Part shown: in pieces, positions 7,661-16,894 of the stretch | How positions within the stretch are numbered: the stretch's first letter is position 1 | Layout of the letters: each line of letters begins with the position of its first letter | From: Shimia isoporae | GTDB taxonomy: Bacteria > Pseudomonadota > Alphaproteobacteria > Rhodobacterales > Rhodobacteraceae | Assembly: GCF_004346865.1 (NCBI RefSeq) | Contig: NZ_SMGR01000002.1 | Coordinates: forward strand, 124,001-188,000 | DNA length: 64,000 nt | Reading direction: 5' to 3' | Notes under the pieces: model-generated | Seen by the model: only the letters and a program-made list of their open reading frames with translations | What the model was told of the DNA's origin: nothing | Databases searched by the model: none | Translations under genes and position numbers: made by a program

Positions 7661-10313
7661 ATGAGAGGCGATTCTGTGAGCAATTTCAAAGAGACCTTGA
7701 TTTGAAAGGCCGCGTTAAAAAGTGAGCAGGCCAAAGAGCACCAATCTTCCGTTGATACTCTCATTGGCGTGCTCGACAAGGCCAGGGAAAATGCCCGAAC
7801 CCTCGTATCAGAGATCGCCATAGATCTTCCTGGATACACCGTTCACGACATCGAACACCTTGATGCTCTGTGGGAAATAGGCAGCCAAATCGTCGGGCAA
7901 GATTTTCGCATCAACCCGGTTGAAGGGTTTGTCTTAGGTTGCAGCTTTCTAATCCACGATGCTGCAATGACGATGGCCGCCTATCCGGGTGGATTGGCAG
8001 AGATAAAGGCCTCACGGGAATGGAAGCGCATCTCTGGCAGAATGAAGGCTTCCCAAAATGGAAACCCAGATGAAGCGGCGATAATTGAAGTGTTTTTGCG
8101 TGAACAGCATGCCGTTCGAGCAGAGAAATTACCCAAAATATCCTGGAAAGGCGACGTTGGCCCGCGTTTCTTGATAGAAGACGCAGATTCCAGGGAGAAA
8201 TTTGGTGATTTCATTGGCCAAGTTGCCGCTTCTCATTGGTGGGACCATTCGAAACTGGAAAGCCAGTTGCTGGACAAGACTATTCCAGCACCCGCTCCAT
8301 TCCCAAGCAGCTGGTCAATTGATCTCTTGAGCCTTGCTTGTGTGCTTCGGTCTGCGGACGCGTCTCAGATTGATGAGCGAAGAGCCCCAAGCTTCCTTCG
8401 AGCACTGCGCCGCAATCGCTTGTCTGAGTATTCAGCACAGCATTGGACCTTCCAGATTAGACTCACTCAGGCACAGCGCCGGCACGACACGCTGTACTTT
8501 GCGGCGTTCCGCCCTTTCACAAAGGCGGAAGCAAAAGAGTGGTGGATGCTGCATGATACACTCAAGATGGTGGATGGCGAGCTACGTAAGACAGACGATT
8601 TGCTTGCAAGATGCCGAGGTCAAGAGGCTCGATTTTCCGCTCGAAGAGTGGCCAATATCGAAGCCCCAGATAACCTAAGAACCTGCATACCGACTGACGG
8701 ATGGCAACCCGTCGACACAGCATTTTCCATCTCAGATATACCTCGCTTAGTTGAAAACTTGGGTGGAGAACAACTGTATGGCCGGGACAAAATGGCAGCG
8801 ATACGAGAGGTCATACAGAACGCTATGGATGCGGGACGCATCCGTAGGCTTGTCGATCCTCAAGCGCCAAGTCCGAAGGTTGAAGTCGAGCTATTGCAAG
8901 AAGACTCTTCTACCGTTCTCATCATCAGGGATAATGGCATCGGGATGTCAGAAGGTGCGATAGTTGGGAACCTTTTGTCTTTTGGAACAAGCGGCTGGCT
9001 TTCTGACACCGCCATAGGTGAATACAATCAAGCATTCCCCGATAAATTCTCAGTTTCTGGGCAGTTTGGGATTGGCTTCTTCTCCGTTTTTATGCTTGGA
9101 AAAAATTGACATCAAGTCCCGCAGGTTTGATGCCAGCCCGGATGAAACAGTCATCCTGTCATTCCCTGAAGGCCTAAAAATGCGCCCGCTTCTTTGTGGA
9201 GCCGAATACTCAGAACGCATGACGTCTGGCGGAACAGAGATCCGCATTCTCCTTGATACCGATGACCATCGGAGCAACTACTATCCAATGTCAGGCAAGC
9301 GCGGACGCGGAGGGCTCGGGAAAGTTAACTACAATTCACTTACAGAAGCTATTTCCACTCACTTCCCAACTTCGGATGTGCCGGTTCTGGTTCGCGCCAA
9401 TGACAAAACCTTTCTAAATGATGGTAGCAATTGGCAAGAGGAACCCGCTTCAACGTTGCTGCAAAGGATAGAGGGAGACATGTATCCTGGCGAGGAAGGG
9501 CGCTTGTATGAAAGGACGCTCTCCTTGGTCAAAGAAGAAGACGGGACGGTTGTTGGAAGAGCATCTTTCTACCCTGACCGTCTCTCTGGAAGGATCCTTA
9601 CAAGGAAAAACGAAGTCGAGGGTGTCATCACTGCAAAAGGAGCCAAAGTCTGTATTGGAAACTTTCGTGGTATCCTTCTGGGCTCTCCTGTAAGGGCTGC
9701 AAGAGACGCCGCAGTTCCTTATGCTTCTCCTCAAGCACTGAAAAACTGGGCCAGCGAACAGGCGAGGCTCATTTTTGACCAAAACCCAAGCGGGGAAGAC
9801 CAGCTCGATATTGCGGCGCAAGTAGCATCACTTGGAGGCGACATCGGGAATTTGAAATTCTGCGAGGTGGGTGGTGAGTTCTTGAACAGGTCCGAGCTAC
9901 GTGAATTTCTCAAAGGCAGAGACGACATTTTGGTTGCTCATGATGCTGGTGTCTATCTTGCGGGTTCCCCCGAAATTTCACCAAGAAGAACCGAGTCCTG
10001 TATCTCAGTTGCACATGGCTTGCGGACGCTAATTCCCACCATGCACTGGCGGCCCCGAACGCGCTCTAATTTCCTTGGCATTCCACTACACCGAATCGCA
10101 AACACTATTGTGGCAGAGGAATTCGAAATCGATCCATCGATCATCCAAAAGATGACCAAGGTAGAAGATGGAAAACACGTATACGAGGCGTTCTCCCCCG
10201 CTTGGGTTCGTTCGAACGGAACACTCATCAAGGTTAGTGGTGAGTTCTACAAACGAGGCATGACACTGGAGGACGTTGATGAATTCTTCGTCCCCGAGGA
10301 AAAGAGAGAATGA
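7661..10313 (+). pseudogene. HD-domain + Hsp90-type (GHKL) ATPase, broken by a stop and a frameshift
   Basis: One large gene of about 880 codons reads through if two lesions are ignored. The N-terminal part is an HD metal-phosphohydrolase-like domain. Counting from GTG 7769, the ligands are His30, His63-Asp64 (FLIHD) and Asp197 (LRSADAS). The middle is a GHKL ATPase domain with the N-box IREVIQNAMDA (Asn351), DNGIGMS (Asp388) and GQFGIGFFS, followed by a long Hsp90-like C-terminal half. Lesion one is an in-frame TGA at 7703, fifteen codons after ATG 7661, which has AGAAAGG upstream; the flanking peptides read naturally if it were Trp. Lesion two is one extra base in a six-A run at 9100-9105. 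Removing one A joins FMLGK to IDIKSRRF. Translation could restart at GTG 7769 to give 446 residues, and a separate frame covers 9018-10313. It may be a decayed gene, or the slip may be a sequencing error. Confidence 0.8.
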
Positions 10314-10488
10314 CCTACCGTATCGACCCGGAGTTCTAAAAATGCCGCTCGATTTGGCAGACCTTCTTTTGTGGACATCTCCAGGGACTGCATTAGGGTA
10401 ATAGCAGTCCCGGTGCAGTCCGGGGCAACAAACCAACGAGGTGCAACACTGGCCAAGCCGTCAATGTATTGATTTTCTTCTATAAAAA

Positions 10489-10563
10489 TGGTGCCCGGGG
10501 GCGGAATCGAACCACCGACACGAGGATTTTCAATCCACTGCTCTACCCCTGAGCTACCCGGGC
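10489..10563 (-). tRNA. tRNA-Phe (GAA), CCA encoded
   Basis: The minus strand folds into a complete cloverleaf. The acceptor stem GCCCGGG pairs with CCCGGGC, followed by A and an encoded CCA. The D-arm is GCTC/GAGC, the anticodon loop TTGAAAA contains GAA for phenylalanine, and the T-arm is GGTGG/CCGCC with loop TTCGATT. The second pair of the anticodon stem is T opposite T, the only mismatch. The 3' end faces the accessory region at lower coordinates, and tRNA 3' ends are preferred integration sites, so this is a likely attachment site. Confidence 0.97.
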
Positions 10564-10643
10564 ACGGGTGAACGTTCAACGTTCGGGTTGCGGCGTTCTA
10601 TGTCACGCATGGCATGGTGTCCAGAGGGATTCGCGAAAAAAAT

Positions 10644-10826
10644 TCAGTGCAGGCGCGAGGCCTGCTGTTCCAGTTCTTCCATAGCTTCAACTGCCTCTTC
10701 GGGATCTTCTGACGGTACCGCATAGTCCCCGCCAAACCACTTGCCGAGATCGATATCCGCACAACGTTTTGAGCAGAAAGGACGATAGCGTTCCACGGTC
10801 TCTTTCTTGCAAATCGGACAACTCAT
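10644..10826 (-). CDS. yacG: YacG zinc-ribbon DNA gyrase inhibitor
   Basis: A 60-residue zinc protein with the four family cysteines Cys3, Cys6, Cys18 and Cys22 (CPIC and FCSKRC), followed by the conserved DLGKWFGG and an acidic tail. E. coli YacG binds GyrB and inhibits DNA binding by gyrase. The start overlaps the end of the RNase E/G gene by four bases, so the two are translationally coupled. It is the last gene of the minus-strand housekeeping operon, followed by the tRNA-Phe gene. Confidence 0.95.
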   Translation of the reverse strand: MSCPICKKETVERYRPFCSKRCADIDLGKWFGGDYAVPSEDPEEAVEAMEELEQQASRLH

Positions 10827-11845
10827 TTCAGCAACCCCCGAAGTTCCTGGCGGGCATTTTTTCTCTGTAATTCATAGTGTCCCAATGGGGTCCAGCCCAC
10901 CAGCGTCGTATCTATGGTGTCCCGCTTAAACGCGGCCCGCAGAGCGCTTTCAAATCCACGCCGGTCTTTCTTGGGCATAGGGGCGAGATCAAGTACGACT
11001 TGCCCCCCGAGACCCCGCACCCGCAGTGCGCGCGGCAAAGCTTTTGCCGCGGCGAAGTTTGCTTTGGTACCCGCCGCCGCCGAGGTGTCTCCGCCCGTGT
11101 TCACATCCACAGCCACAAGCGCGCGCGTGGGTTCGACAAACAGGCTCGCCCCCCCTTCCAAGGCAACGCGGATTCCTTGCACGTCTTCCAGTGCGTCCAG
11201 CACGCCATGTGTCTCAAAACTGCCTTCTTCGGTCACCACCTCCGCGGGATCGGACCAGTCGCGCCACGCAGCGACATGTGGGCCGTCTCCGTCGATCAAC
11301 TTTTCCGCAGGCCCTTCAGCATCGGCCAGAACCTGCTCTGCCAAATCCAGCATGTTGTTGATGTCTTCACCAATCTCGTCCGCCCCTGCGCCGTCACAGG
11401 CGGAACGCAGGATCAGCCCCATTCCGGCTTCCCCGGCCACCTCGTGCGCAATTGCCAAAATTCGGTCCCGCTCGTCATCCTCGCGGATAGACCGGCTCAG
11501 ATTGATGCCGGGGGCCTCTGGGGTCACAATCACATACCTGCTTTTGAAAAGCACCTTCTGCGTAACCGGGATCGCCTTGCCCGGTTCGGCGTACCCCGTC
11601 ACCTGGACCAGCATCACGTCGCCCGGCGCAAGCCCCTTGACCTGACGCAGGAATACATTGCCATCAGGCGTCTTGAGGAACATGCCCCCTTGCCCTTTGA
11701 CAGGCCGGTCCGCCACCGCGCGGTAAATCGTGCCGGGTCGTGGCGCGTCACCGTCAATCAACAAGTCATCAAGCTGGCCATCCACCATCAGGGCCGCGGC
11801 CTCGCGCCCGTTGATGTGGTCGAGAATGATCTGACGTCCCTTCAT
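10823..11845 (-). CDS. ribonuclease E/G family protein, short form
   Basis: A 340-residue RNase E/G-like endoribonuclease, shorter than RNase G (about 490). It keeps the catalytic core: a diverged S1-like N-terminal region, the VAVDVNTGGD block and VVLDLAPMPKKDR, whose aspartates correspond to the two magnesium-binding Asp residues of RNase E. The zinc-link and small dimerization domain that follow in full-length enzymes are absent. ATG 11845 (MKGRQIILDH) is chosen because AAAGGGA precedes it and it starts 10 bases after the maf stop. Longer frames upstream run into maf. It probably acts in RNA processing or decay. Activity without the tetramerization region is uncertain. Confidence 0.85.
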   Translation of the reverse strand: MKGRQIILDHINGREAAALMVDGQLDDLLIDGDAPRPGTIYRAVADRPVKGQGGMFLKTPDGNVFLRQVKGLAPGDVMLVQVTGYAEPGKAIPVTQKVLFKSRYVIVTPEAPGINLSRSIREDDERDRILAIAHEVAGEAGMGLILRSACDGAGADEIGEDINNMLDLAEQVLADAEGPAEKLIDGDGPHVAAWRDWSDPAEVVTEEGSFETHGVLDALEDVQGIRVALEGGASLFVEPTRALVAVDVNTGGDTSAAAGTKANFAAAKALPRALRVRGLGGQVVLDLAPMPKKDRRGFESALRAAFKRDTIDTTLVGWTPLGHYELQRKNARQELRGLLK

Positions 11846-11855
11846 CGGGTCCCTT

Positions 11856-12428
11856 TCAATCGCTATAAAGCGGATATCCTGCGGCCTGTAGCAGGTTGGC
11901 AGTCTCTGCCACCGGTAGGCCCACAATGCCCGTGAATGATCCGGAAATCCATGGAATGAAGGCGCCGGCTGGCCCTTGAATGGCATAGCCGCCTGCCTTG
12001 CCTTCCCAATCTCCGGCTGCGAGATACGCGTTCACTTCGGCATTGGAGAGCCGTTTCATCTTGACGATGCTCTCCACATCCTTTTCCCACAACCGGTCGC
12101 CTTTGCGGACGACAACAGCGGTCACGACGCGATGGCGTCGGCCGGACAAAGCGATCAAGAACTCTGCGGCTTCACTTGCGTCGCGCGGCTTGCCCAAAAT
12201 ACGCCGTCCAAGCGCAACGGTCGTATCCGCGCACAGCACAATGTCGTCTGGCGCCGCCTCTACGGCAAGCGCCTTCTCATGTGCAATCCGCCGACAATAC
12301 GGCCGGGGCAACTCACCTTTGTGGGGATCTTCGTTGATATCGGGCGGGCGGATATCATCCGCCACCACACCCAGTTGTGCCAGCAATTCCCGGCGGCGCG
12401 GGCTGCCGGAGCCGAGGATCAATTTCAT
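11856..12428 (-). CDS. maf: Maf-family nucleoside triphosphate pyrophosphatase
   Basis: A 190-residue house-cleaning pyrophosphatase that hydrolyses non-canonical or modified nucleoside triphosphates (dTTP/UTP or m7GTP type) to monophosphates. The N-terminal [10 protein letters not shown] motif, the ADTTVALG block around residue 66, the [10 protein letters not shown] block and the [12 protein letters not shown] signature near residue 146 are all present. Length is typical. It sits between infA and the RNase E/G gene in the same orientation, as in many alphaproteobacteria. Confidence 0.93.
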   Translation of the reverse strand: MKLILGSGSPRRRELLAQLGVVADDIRPPDINEDPHKGELPRPYCRRIAHEKALAVEAAPDDIVLCADTTVALGRRILGKPRDASEAAEFLIALSGRRHRVVTAVVVRKGDRLWEKDVESIVKMKRLSNAEVNAYLAAGDWEGKAGGYAIQGPAGAFIPWISGSFTGIVGLPVAETANLLQAAGYPLYSD

Positions 12429-12459
12429 CCTAAGCCTCGCATTCGCCCGCGCGGAGCGC

Positions 12460-12678
12460 TTACTTGAAGCGGTAGTTGATCCGACCTTTGGTCAGATCGT
12501 AGGGGGTCATCTCCACCTGAACTTTGTCGCCAGCCAGAACGCGGATGCGGTTTTTGCGCATCTTGCCTGCCGTGTGTGCGATGATCTCATGGCCGTTTTC
12601 CAGCTCGACCCGAAATGTCGCATTGGGCAGGAGTTCCTTCACGACGCCGGGAAATTCGAGCAGTTCTTCCTTGGCCAT
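12460..12678 (-). CDS. infA: translation initiation factor IF-1
   Basis: A 72-residue single OB-fold protein that occupies the ribosomal A site during initiation. It starts [13 protein letters not shown] and ends [10 protein letters not shown], the usual family sequence. ATG 12678 has AAGGAGAG directly upstream. Frames starting further upstream are unconserved. It lies in an operon with the phosphatase gene before it and maf after it. Confidence 0.98.
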   Translation of the reverse strand: MAKEELLEFPGVVKELLPNATFRVELENGHEIIAHTAGKMRKNRIRVLAGDKVQVEMTPYDLTKGRINYRFK

Positions 12679-12816
12679 GGTCTCTCCTTCACATTGCACC
12701 CGCTCGCCGCGGGCTGCCCCTAAATGGGACCAAAAGGGCCGACATACAAGGGGATTCTCCGGCCGGGCGCGCAAATGTGACATGCCCGTCACGCAGAGTT
12801 CGGCGGAAACTGGCTG

Positions 12817-13275
12817 TTATCCCCAGCGCGCCTTCAGGTGGTTCACGATGTCATCCCGTGACCCGCGATAGGCTTCTAGCCGAGCCTCGCGTCCGTCACC
12901 GGCACCTGTAGGGTCGGCAATCGGCCAGAATTCCAGCTCTGTATGGTAATACTGCGTCAAGCGCTCGGCTTCCGCCTTGCTCGCAGGCGTCAGCGCCACC
13001 ACTAGGTCAAACGACGACAACTGATCGCCTCGTTTTTCCATCTCGTCAAAACTTCGGGACTGATGCCGCGACAGCTCTACGCCGATTTCCTCACAAACCG
13101 CGATGGCGAACCCGTCGATTTCCAGATCGGAATGGATGCCTGCGGACTGCACATAAACATCGGTGCCGTAAAGCTTCTTCATAATGCCCTCAGCCATAGG
13201 CGAGCGCACGGAATTCTGGTCGCAACAAAAGAGGATCGACTGTGGCAGCGCCTTAAAGGGGGTTCCGTCCTCCAT
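12817..13275 (-). CDS. low molecular weight phosphotyrosine phosphatase-like protein
   Basis: A 152-residue LMW-PTP/arsenate-reductase-fold protein. The P-loop is C-x5-R with Cys18 and Arg24 (CDQNSVRS), and the general acid lies in the IADPTGAGDG segment near residue 122. The family's common CxGNxCRS is replaced by DQNSV, a variant often seen in this alphaproteobacterial operon position. ATG 13275 starts 4 bases after the UPF0262 stop. An ATG at 13302 would overlap that gene by 23 bases. The substrate is unknown. Confidence 0.85.
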   Translation of the reverse strand: MEDGTPFKALPQSILFCCDQNSVRSPMAEGIMKKLYGTDVYVQSAGIHSDLEIDGFAIAVCEEIGVELSRHQSRSFDEMEKRGDQLSSFDLVVALTPASKAEAERLTQYYHTELEFWPIADPTGAGDGREARLEAYRGSRDDIVNHLKARWG

Positions 13276-13279
13276 GGCG

Positions 13280-13759
13280 TCAGCCCCCGAAATGCAACAC
13301 ACAGATCAGCGTGAACAACCGCCGCGCCGTGTCATTGTCAATCTCGGCCTTTCCTTCAAGCCTTTCCTGAAGCACACGCGCGCCTTCATTGTGAATTCCG
13401 CGGCGGGCCATATCGATGGTTTCGATCTGGCTGGGTGGCAGGTTTTTCACCGCGTCAAAGTAACTCTCACAGATGGCCCAGTAGTCTTTTACGACTTGCC
13501 GGAACGGAGAAAGGCTCAAGTGGAATTCAGCCGCCTTGTCACCTTCGTTAACCGCAATTTCAAAAACCAGCCGCTTGTCACGGATCGATAAATCCAGCGC
13601 ATAAGGCCCGTCCGGCACTTCTCTGTCGTCCCGCTTGGGAAGATCAAAAGTGTTCTCCTCAAGAAGGTCAAACACGGCAACCTTGCGTTCCTGATCGATC
13701 TCCGGAGTCGGAGGCGGAAGGTTGCTGTCATCGATCTCGATGCGGGCGATATAGGACAT
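13280..13759 (-). CDS. UPF0262 family protein
   Basis: A 159-residue soluble protein with the UPF0262 start MSYIARIEID and conserved ALDLSIRDKRLVFEI and YFDAVKNLPPSQIETIDMARRGIHNEGA blocks (read as shorter pieces around residues 55-70 and 100-130). The family is conserved and essentially restricted to Alphaproteobacteria, where it lies near hisD, the phosphatase and infA. No biochemical role is established. It is the first gene of this operon, divergent from the SDR gene. The hisD usually found upstream is not here. Confidence 0.92.
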   Translation of the reverse strand: MSYIARIEIDDSNLPPPTPEIDQERKVAVFDLLEENTFDLPKRDDREVPDGPYALDLSIRDKRLVFEIAVNEGDKAAEFHLSLSPFRQVVKDYWAICESYFDAVKNLPPSQIETIDMARRGIHNEGARVLQERLEGKAEIDNDTARRLFTLICVLHFGG

Positions 13760-13899
13760 GGCTGTCTCGTTGGAAGGTTTTGCAATGCAGCATTGCTATC
13801 CCAGCCGCGCGTTTGTCGCAATCCCGTGACACTACGGCGGCGGTTGACTTCACCAAGACTTGTCGCAATCTCGGTTCACCGACACAGCGAGTGGTGCCC

Positions 13900-14667
13900 A
13901 TGCCAGACCTTCTCCCATTTGACCTCACGGGTCAGCACGCCCTTATCACCGGAAGCTCGGACGGATTGGGCAAAGCCGCGGCGGAACTCTTGGCGCGTGC
14001 AGGCGCACACGTTTGGATAAACGGTCGCGATGAAAGCCGGTGCTTCAAGGTCGCAGGCGAAATCGAAGACAACGCCGGCATTGCAACAGCACTACCTTTC
14101 GACGTCTCCGACGAGGTGGCGGTTGCCGCCGCGTTTGAAAAGCTTGCCAAGGCCGGAGGTCTGTCGATCCTTGTAAACAACGTCGGCATGCGGGATCGCC
14201 GAACTTTACAAGAGTTCTCTCGCGAAGACTTGCAGCGGCTTTTTGATGTCGACCTCGTTTCTCCGTTCCGCTTGGCACAGCGCGCCGCGACACAAATGAC
14301 GGCAAAAGGCTATGGGCGCATCGTCAACGTTTCTTCCATCGCAGGCCTCATCGCGCAGCCGGGCGATGCAGCCTATACTTCCGCCAAGGCCGGCATAAAC
14401 GGAATGACGAAAGCACTCGCCGCGGAACTTGGTGCGCAAGGGGTCTGCGTGAATGCCATCGCGCCAGGCTTTTTTAAAACTGCTCCCAACGCGGAGGCCG
14501 CAGAGAACCCTGACATCGCAGAAAAGCTGCGCAACGCGACCGCACTTGGTCGTTGGGGAGAGCCAGAGGAGTTGGCCCCAGCGATTCTTTTCCTCGCGTC
14601 ACCCGCTGCCAGTTACATGACAGGACAGGTGCTCGCAGTGGATGGCGGCTACACCAGTCACTACTAA
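13900..14667 (+). CDS. SDR-family NAD(P)-dependent oxidoreductase
   Basis: A 255-residue classical short-chain dehydrogenase. The Rossmann glycine motif GSSDGLGKA is at about residues 18-26, NNVGM marks the central strand, the catalytic Ser is in NVSSIAG, and the Tyr-x3-Lys pair is in YTSAKAG. The GWGEP-type C-terminal block (GRWGEPEELAPAILFLAS) and the VDGGYT ending are typical of FabG/gluconate 5-dehydrogenase-like members. The Asn-rich NGRDE after strand 2 suggests NADP(H). ATG 13900 is chosen because upstream codons lack SDR features. It stands alone, divergent from the UPF0262 operon. The substrate cannot be deduced. Confidence 0.9.
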   Translation: MPDLLPFDLTGQHALITGSSDGLGKAAAELLARAGAHVWINGRDESRCFKVAGEIEDNAGIATALPFDVSDEVAVAAAFEKLAKAGGLSILVNNVGMRDRRTLQEFSREDLQRLFDVDLVSPFRLAQRAATQMTAKGYGRIVNVSSIAGLIAQPGDAAYTSAKAGINGMTKALAAELGAQGVCVNAIAPGFFKTAPNAEAAENPDIAEKLRNATALGRWGEPEELAPAILFLASPAASYMTGQVLAVDGGYTSHY

Positions 14668-14803
14668 AACGGGAAATTTCCGCGCATCCAATCATTTCAT
14701 TTAATGAATTAATTCTCGATAAAGCATTTCCGCTCAGAGAAGGGAAATCCATACCGACTCAGCTTCCCCAAAGCTGATTCCCGACTCGCGGAGAATTTAA
14801 CAA

Positions 14804-16615
14804 GTGAAACGCATCTTCAGCCTTAGCATCGCAACCAAAGTCTACCTGCTGATCGGCTTCTTCCTCGCCGTGATGTGGGGAATGTCCATGGTCACAATCA
14901 ACAGTGTCGAAGACAACTCCTACAAACTGCGCGAGGCGCACGTACGGGACGTTGTTTCAAGCACAGTCAGCCAGCTCGAAGCCCTGCAGCAGTTGGTCGA
15001 TGAAGGTATTCTTTCCCTCGAAGAAGCCAAGAAACAGGGCTCCTTCCTGCTCGGAAGCGTCCGCTACGAAGGCGACTCCGGGTATATTTTTGCGTCCGAC
15101 TATCAGGGCCGCATTCAGGCGCACCCTCGCCCCGACCTGATGGGGTCAAACCAATGGAACCTGCAAGACCCCAACGGCCAGTACATCTATCGCGACCTGA
15201 TCGACGTCGCAAAGCAGGGTGGCGGAAGCTACTACTACATCTGGGAACTGGAAAACGACGACGGCATAATGGTGGACAGCCCGAAACTGTCCTACGCCCT
15301 GCCTTTCGAACCGTGGGGCTGGATGGTCGGCACCGGCACATTTGTAAACGATATCGAAGCCATGACCGGTGAAATGCGTGCTGAAATCCGCAACATGATC
15401 ATTCTTGCGATGGTGGTGACCACGTTGCTTGGCACGCTTGTTGCCTTCTCGGTGTCCCGACCTGTCAATCGGCTGCGGGATCGCATGCAGGGTCTTGGCA
15501 AGGGCGAGTTTGACGAACCTGTGCCATACACCGACGGTCACAACGAAGTGGCGCATATGGCGCAAAGCATTGAAGTCTTCCGCGAAGCCCTCGCGCAGAA
15601 GGCCGAAATCGAAGCCCGCGAAGAAGCCGTTCGCGCCGAACGTGCGGCCGACGCCAAAATGCAACAAGACGTCGTGAACGACCTTGCTGCGGGCCTCAAC
15701 CACCTCGCATCCGGCAACCTCGACGCCCGTATCGAGCATCAGTATGCAGGGGCCTACGAAGTTCTGCGCAAGGACTACAACAAAACCGTCGACGCCCTGC
15801 GCGGACTGATCGGAGACATCGTTACCGTTAGCCAGGAAATCGACGCACGCAGCCGCGGAATCCATAGCTCCGCTCAACGTGTGGCCCAAAGCTCCGAAGT
15901 GACCACATCAACACTGGAACAGACCGCAGCCGCGCTCGAAGACCTGACCGCTACCGTATCGCGTGCAGCAGACAGCGCGGAAGAGGTCAACGGCATCGTA
16001 GAAGGCGCGGCCAGCAGCGCCGCATCCAGCGGCGACGTCGTTGATCAGGCCGTCAGCGCCATGAACGCGATCGAGACCTCGTCGACAAGCATTGCCAATA
16101 TTACCAATGTGATCGACGACATTGCCTTCCAGACCAATCTTCTGGCCCTGAATGCAGGGGTCGAAGCGGCTCGCGCCGGTGAAAGCGGTCAAGGCTTTGC
16201 CGTCGTGGCCTCAGAAGTGCGCGCGCTTGCAGGCCGGGCATCCGAAGCTGCAAGCGAGATCAAGAACCTGATCAAGGCTAGCGGCGAAGAGGTCGGTCGC
16301 GGATCAAGACTGGTGGATGATGCAGGTGAGGCGCTTGGCGGCATCGCCAAGTCAGTTGGACAAATAACGGAACACGTCGCCAACATCACAAGCGGAACAC
16401 GTGAGCAATATCTAAGCCTCAGCGAAATCAACGAGGCGATTGCCGAGCTCGACCGCTCGACCCAACAGAACACCGCAATGTTCCAAGGGACACTTGGTGA
16501 CAGCGAAGTGCTGACGCAAAAAGCCCGGGAACTTGCCACCCGCGTGCAACACTTCAAGATCGGCGACGCCAAAAGCACCAAGCGGCCAGGTTTCAACTCA
16601 CGCCGCGCCGCGTGA
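14804..16615 (+). CDS. methyl-accepting chemotaxis protein, sCache + HAMP
   Basis: A 603-residue transmembrane chemoreceptor. It has TM1 at about residues 11-31, a periplasmic single-Cache (sCache_2) domain to about 185 with the family blocks [22 protein letters not shown] and [16 protein letters not shown]2 at about 197-217, a HAMP domain, a helical linker and a signalling domain whose hairpin tip reads [23 protein letters not shown] (split over residues 440-465). There is no CheR/CheB-binding pentapeptide; it ends FNSRRAA. The ligand is unknown, though sCache_2 domains bind small organic acids in characterised cases. It is one half of a tandem pair. The start is a GTG (gtg aaa cgc). Confidence 0.95.
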   Translation: MKRIFSLSIATKVYLLIGFFLAVMWGMSMVTINSVEDNSYKLREAHVRDVVSSTVSQLEALQQLVDEGILSLEEAKKQGSFLLGSVRYEGDSGYIFASDYQGRIQAHPRPDLMGSNQWNLQDPNGQYIYRDLIDVAKQGGGSYYYIWELENDDGIMVDSPKLSYALPFEPWGWMVGTGTFVNDIEAMTGEMRAEIRNMIILAMVVTTLLGTLVAFSVSRPVNRLRDRMQGLGKGEFDEPVPYTDGHNEVAHMAQSIEVFREALAQKAEIEAREEAVRAERAADAKMQQDVVNDLAAGLNHLASGNLDARIEHQYAGAYEVLRKDYNKTVDALRGLIGDIVTVSQEIDARSRGIHSSAQRVAQSSEVTTSTLEQTAAALEDLTATVSRAADSAEEVNGIVEGAASSAASSGDVVDQAVSAMNAIETSSTSIANITNVIDDIAFQTNLLALNAGVEAARAGESGQGFAVVASEVRALAGRASEAASEIKNLIKASGEEVGRGSRLVDDAGEALGGIAKSVGQITEHVANITSGTREQYLSLSEINEAIAELDRSTQQNTAMFQGTLGDSEVLTQKARELATRVQHFKIGDAKSTKRPGFNSRRAA

Positions 16616-16642
16616 CCTTGTCGCCTCGCCCCTTCACGTTCA

Positions 16643-16674
16643 AAAAGAGCCCGCTTTGCCGCGGGCTCTTTTCT
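16643..16674 (+). terminator. rho-independent terminator after the first chemoreceptor
   Basis: The stem GAGCCCGC / GCGGGCTC with loop TTTGCC is followed by a T-rich tail (TTTTCTTT). An A-run before the stem gives partial symmetry. It separates the two chemoreceptor genes, so they are likely transcribed separately. Confidence 0.9.
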
Positions 16675-16894
16675 TTGATCACGCCCTGAAACTCAACTTG
16701 CCAATGCGATGTTCCCTGAGCGCAGAACTCGTCGTTCGGTCGCGGATTCGCATGACATTCAAGCCGTTTTTGGATGCACCGGCATTGCCGGTAGGAAACC
16801 CAACTTAACTATCCGGCAAGAATTGTTTGTCACTAGAGGCCCAAGACCGGATTCGTTGCCCCAGCGGCAACCAGTGTTTTGGAGACCACTATCC

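Noticed and set aside
7661-10313. programmed frameshift joining the two halves of the HD/Hsp90 gene
   Set aside because: Joining needs a +1 (or -2) shift at an A-run, which is an unusual direction for an A-run slip, and the second lesion upstream points to decay rather than recoding.
16778-16792. short hairpin ACCGGC-ATT-GCCGGT before the second chemoreceptor
   Set aside because: Only six base pairs and no T-run; likely chance in GC-rich DNA, so not listed as a feature.
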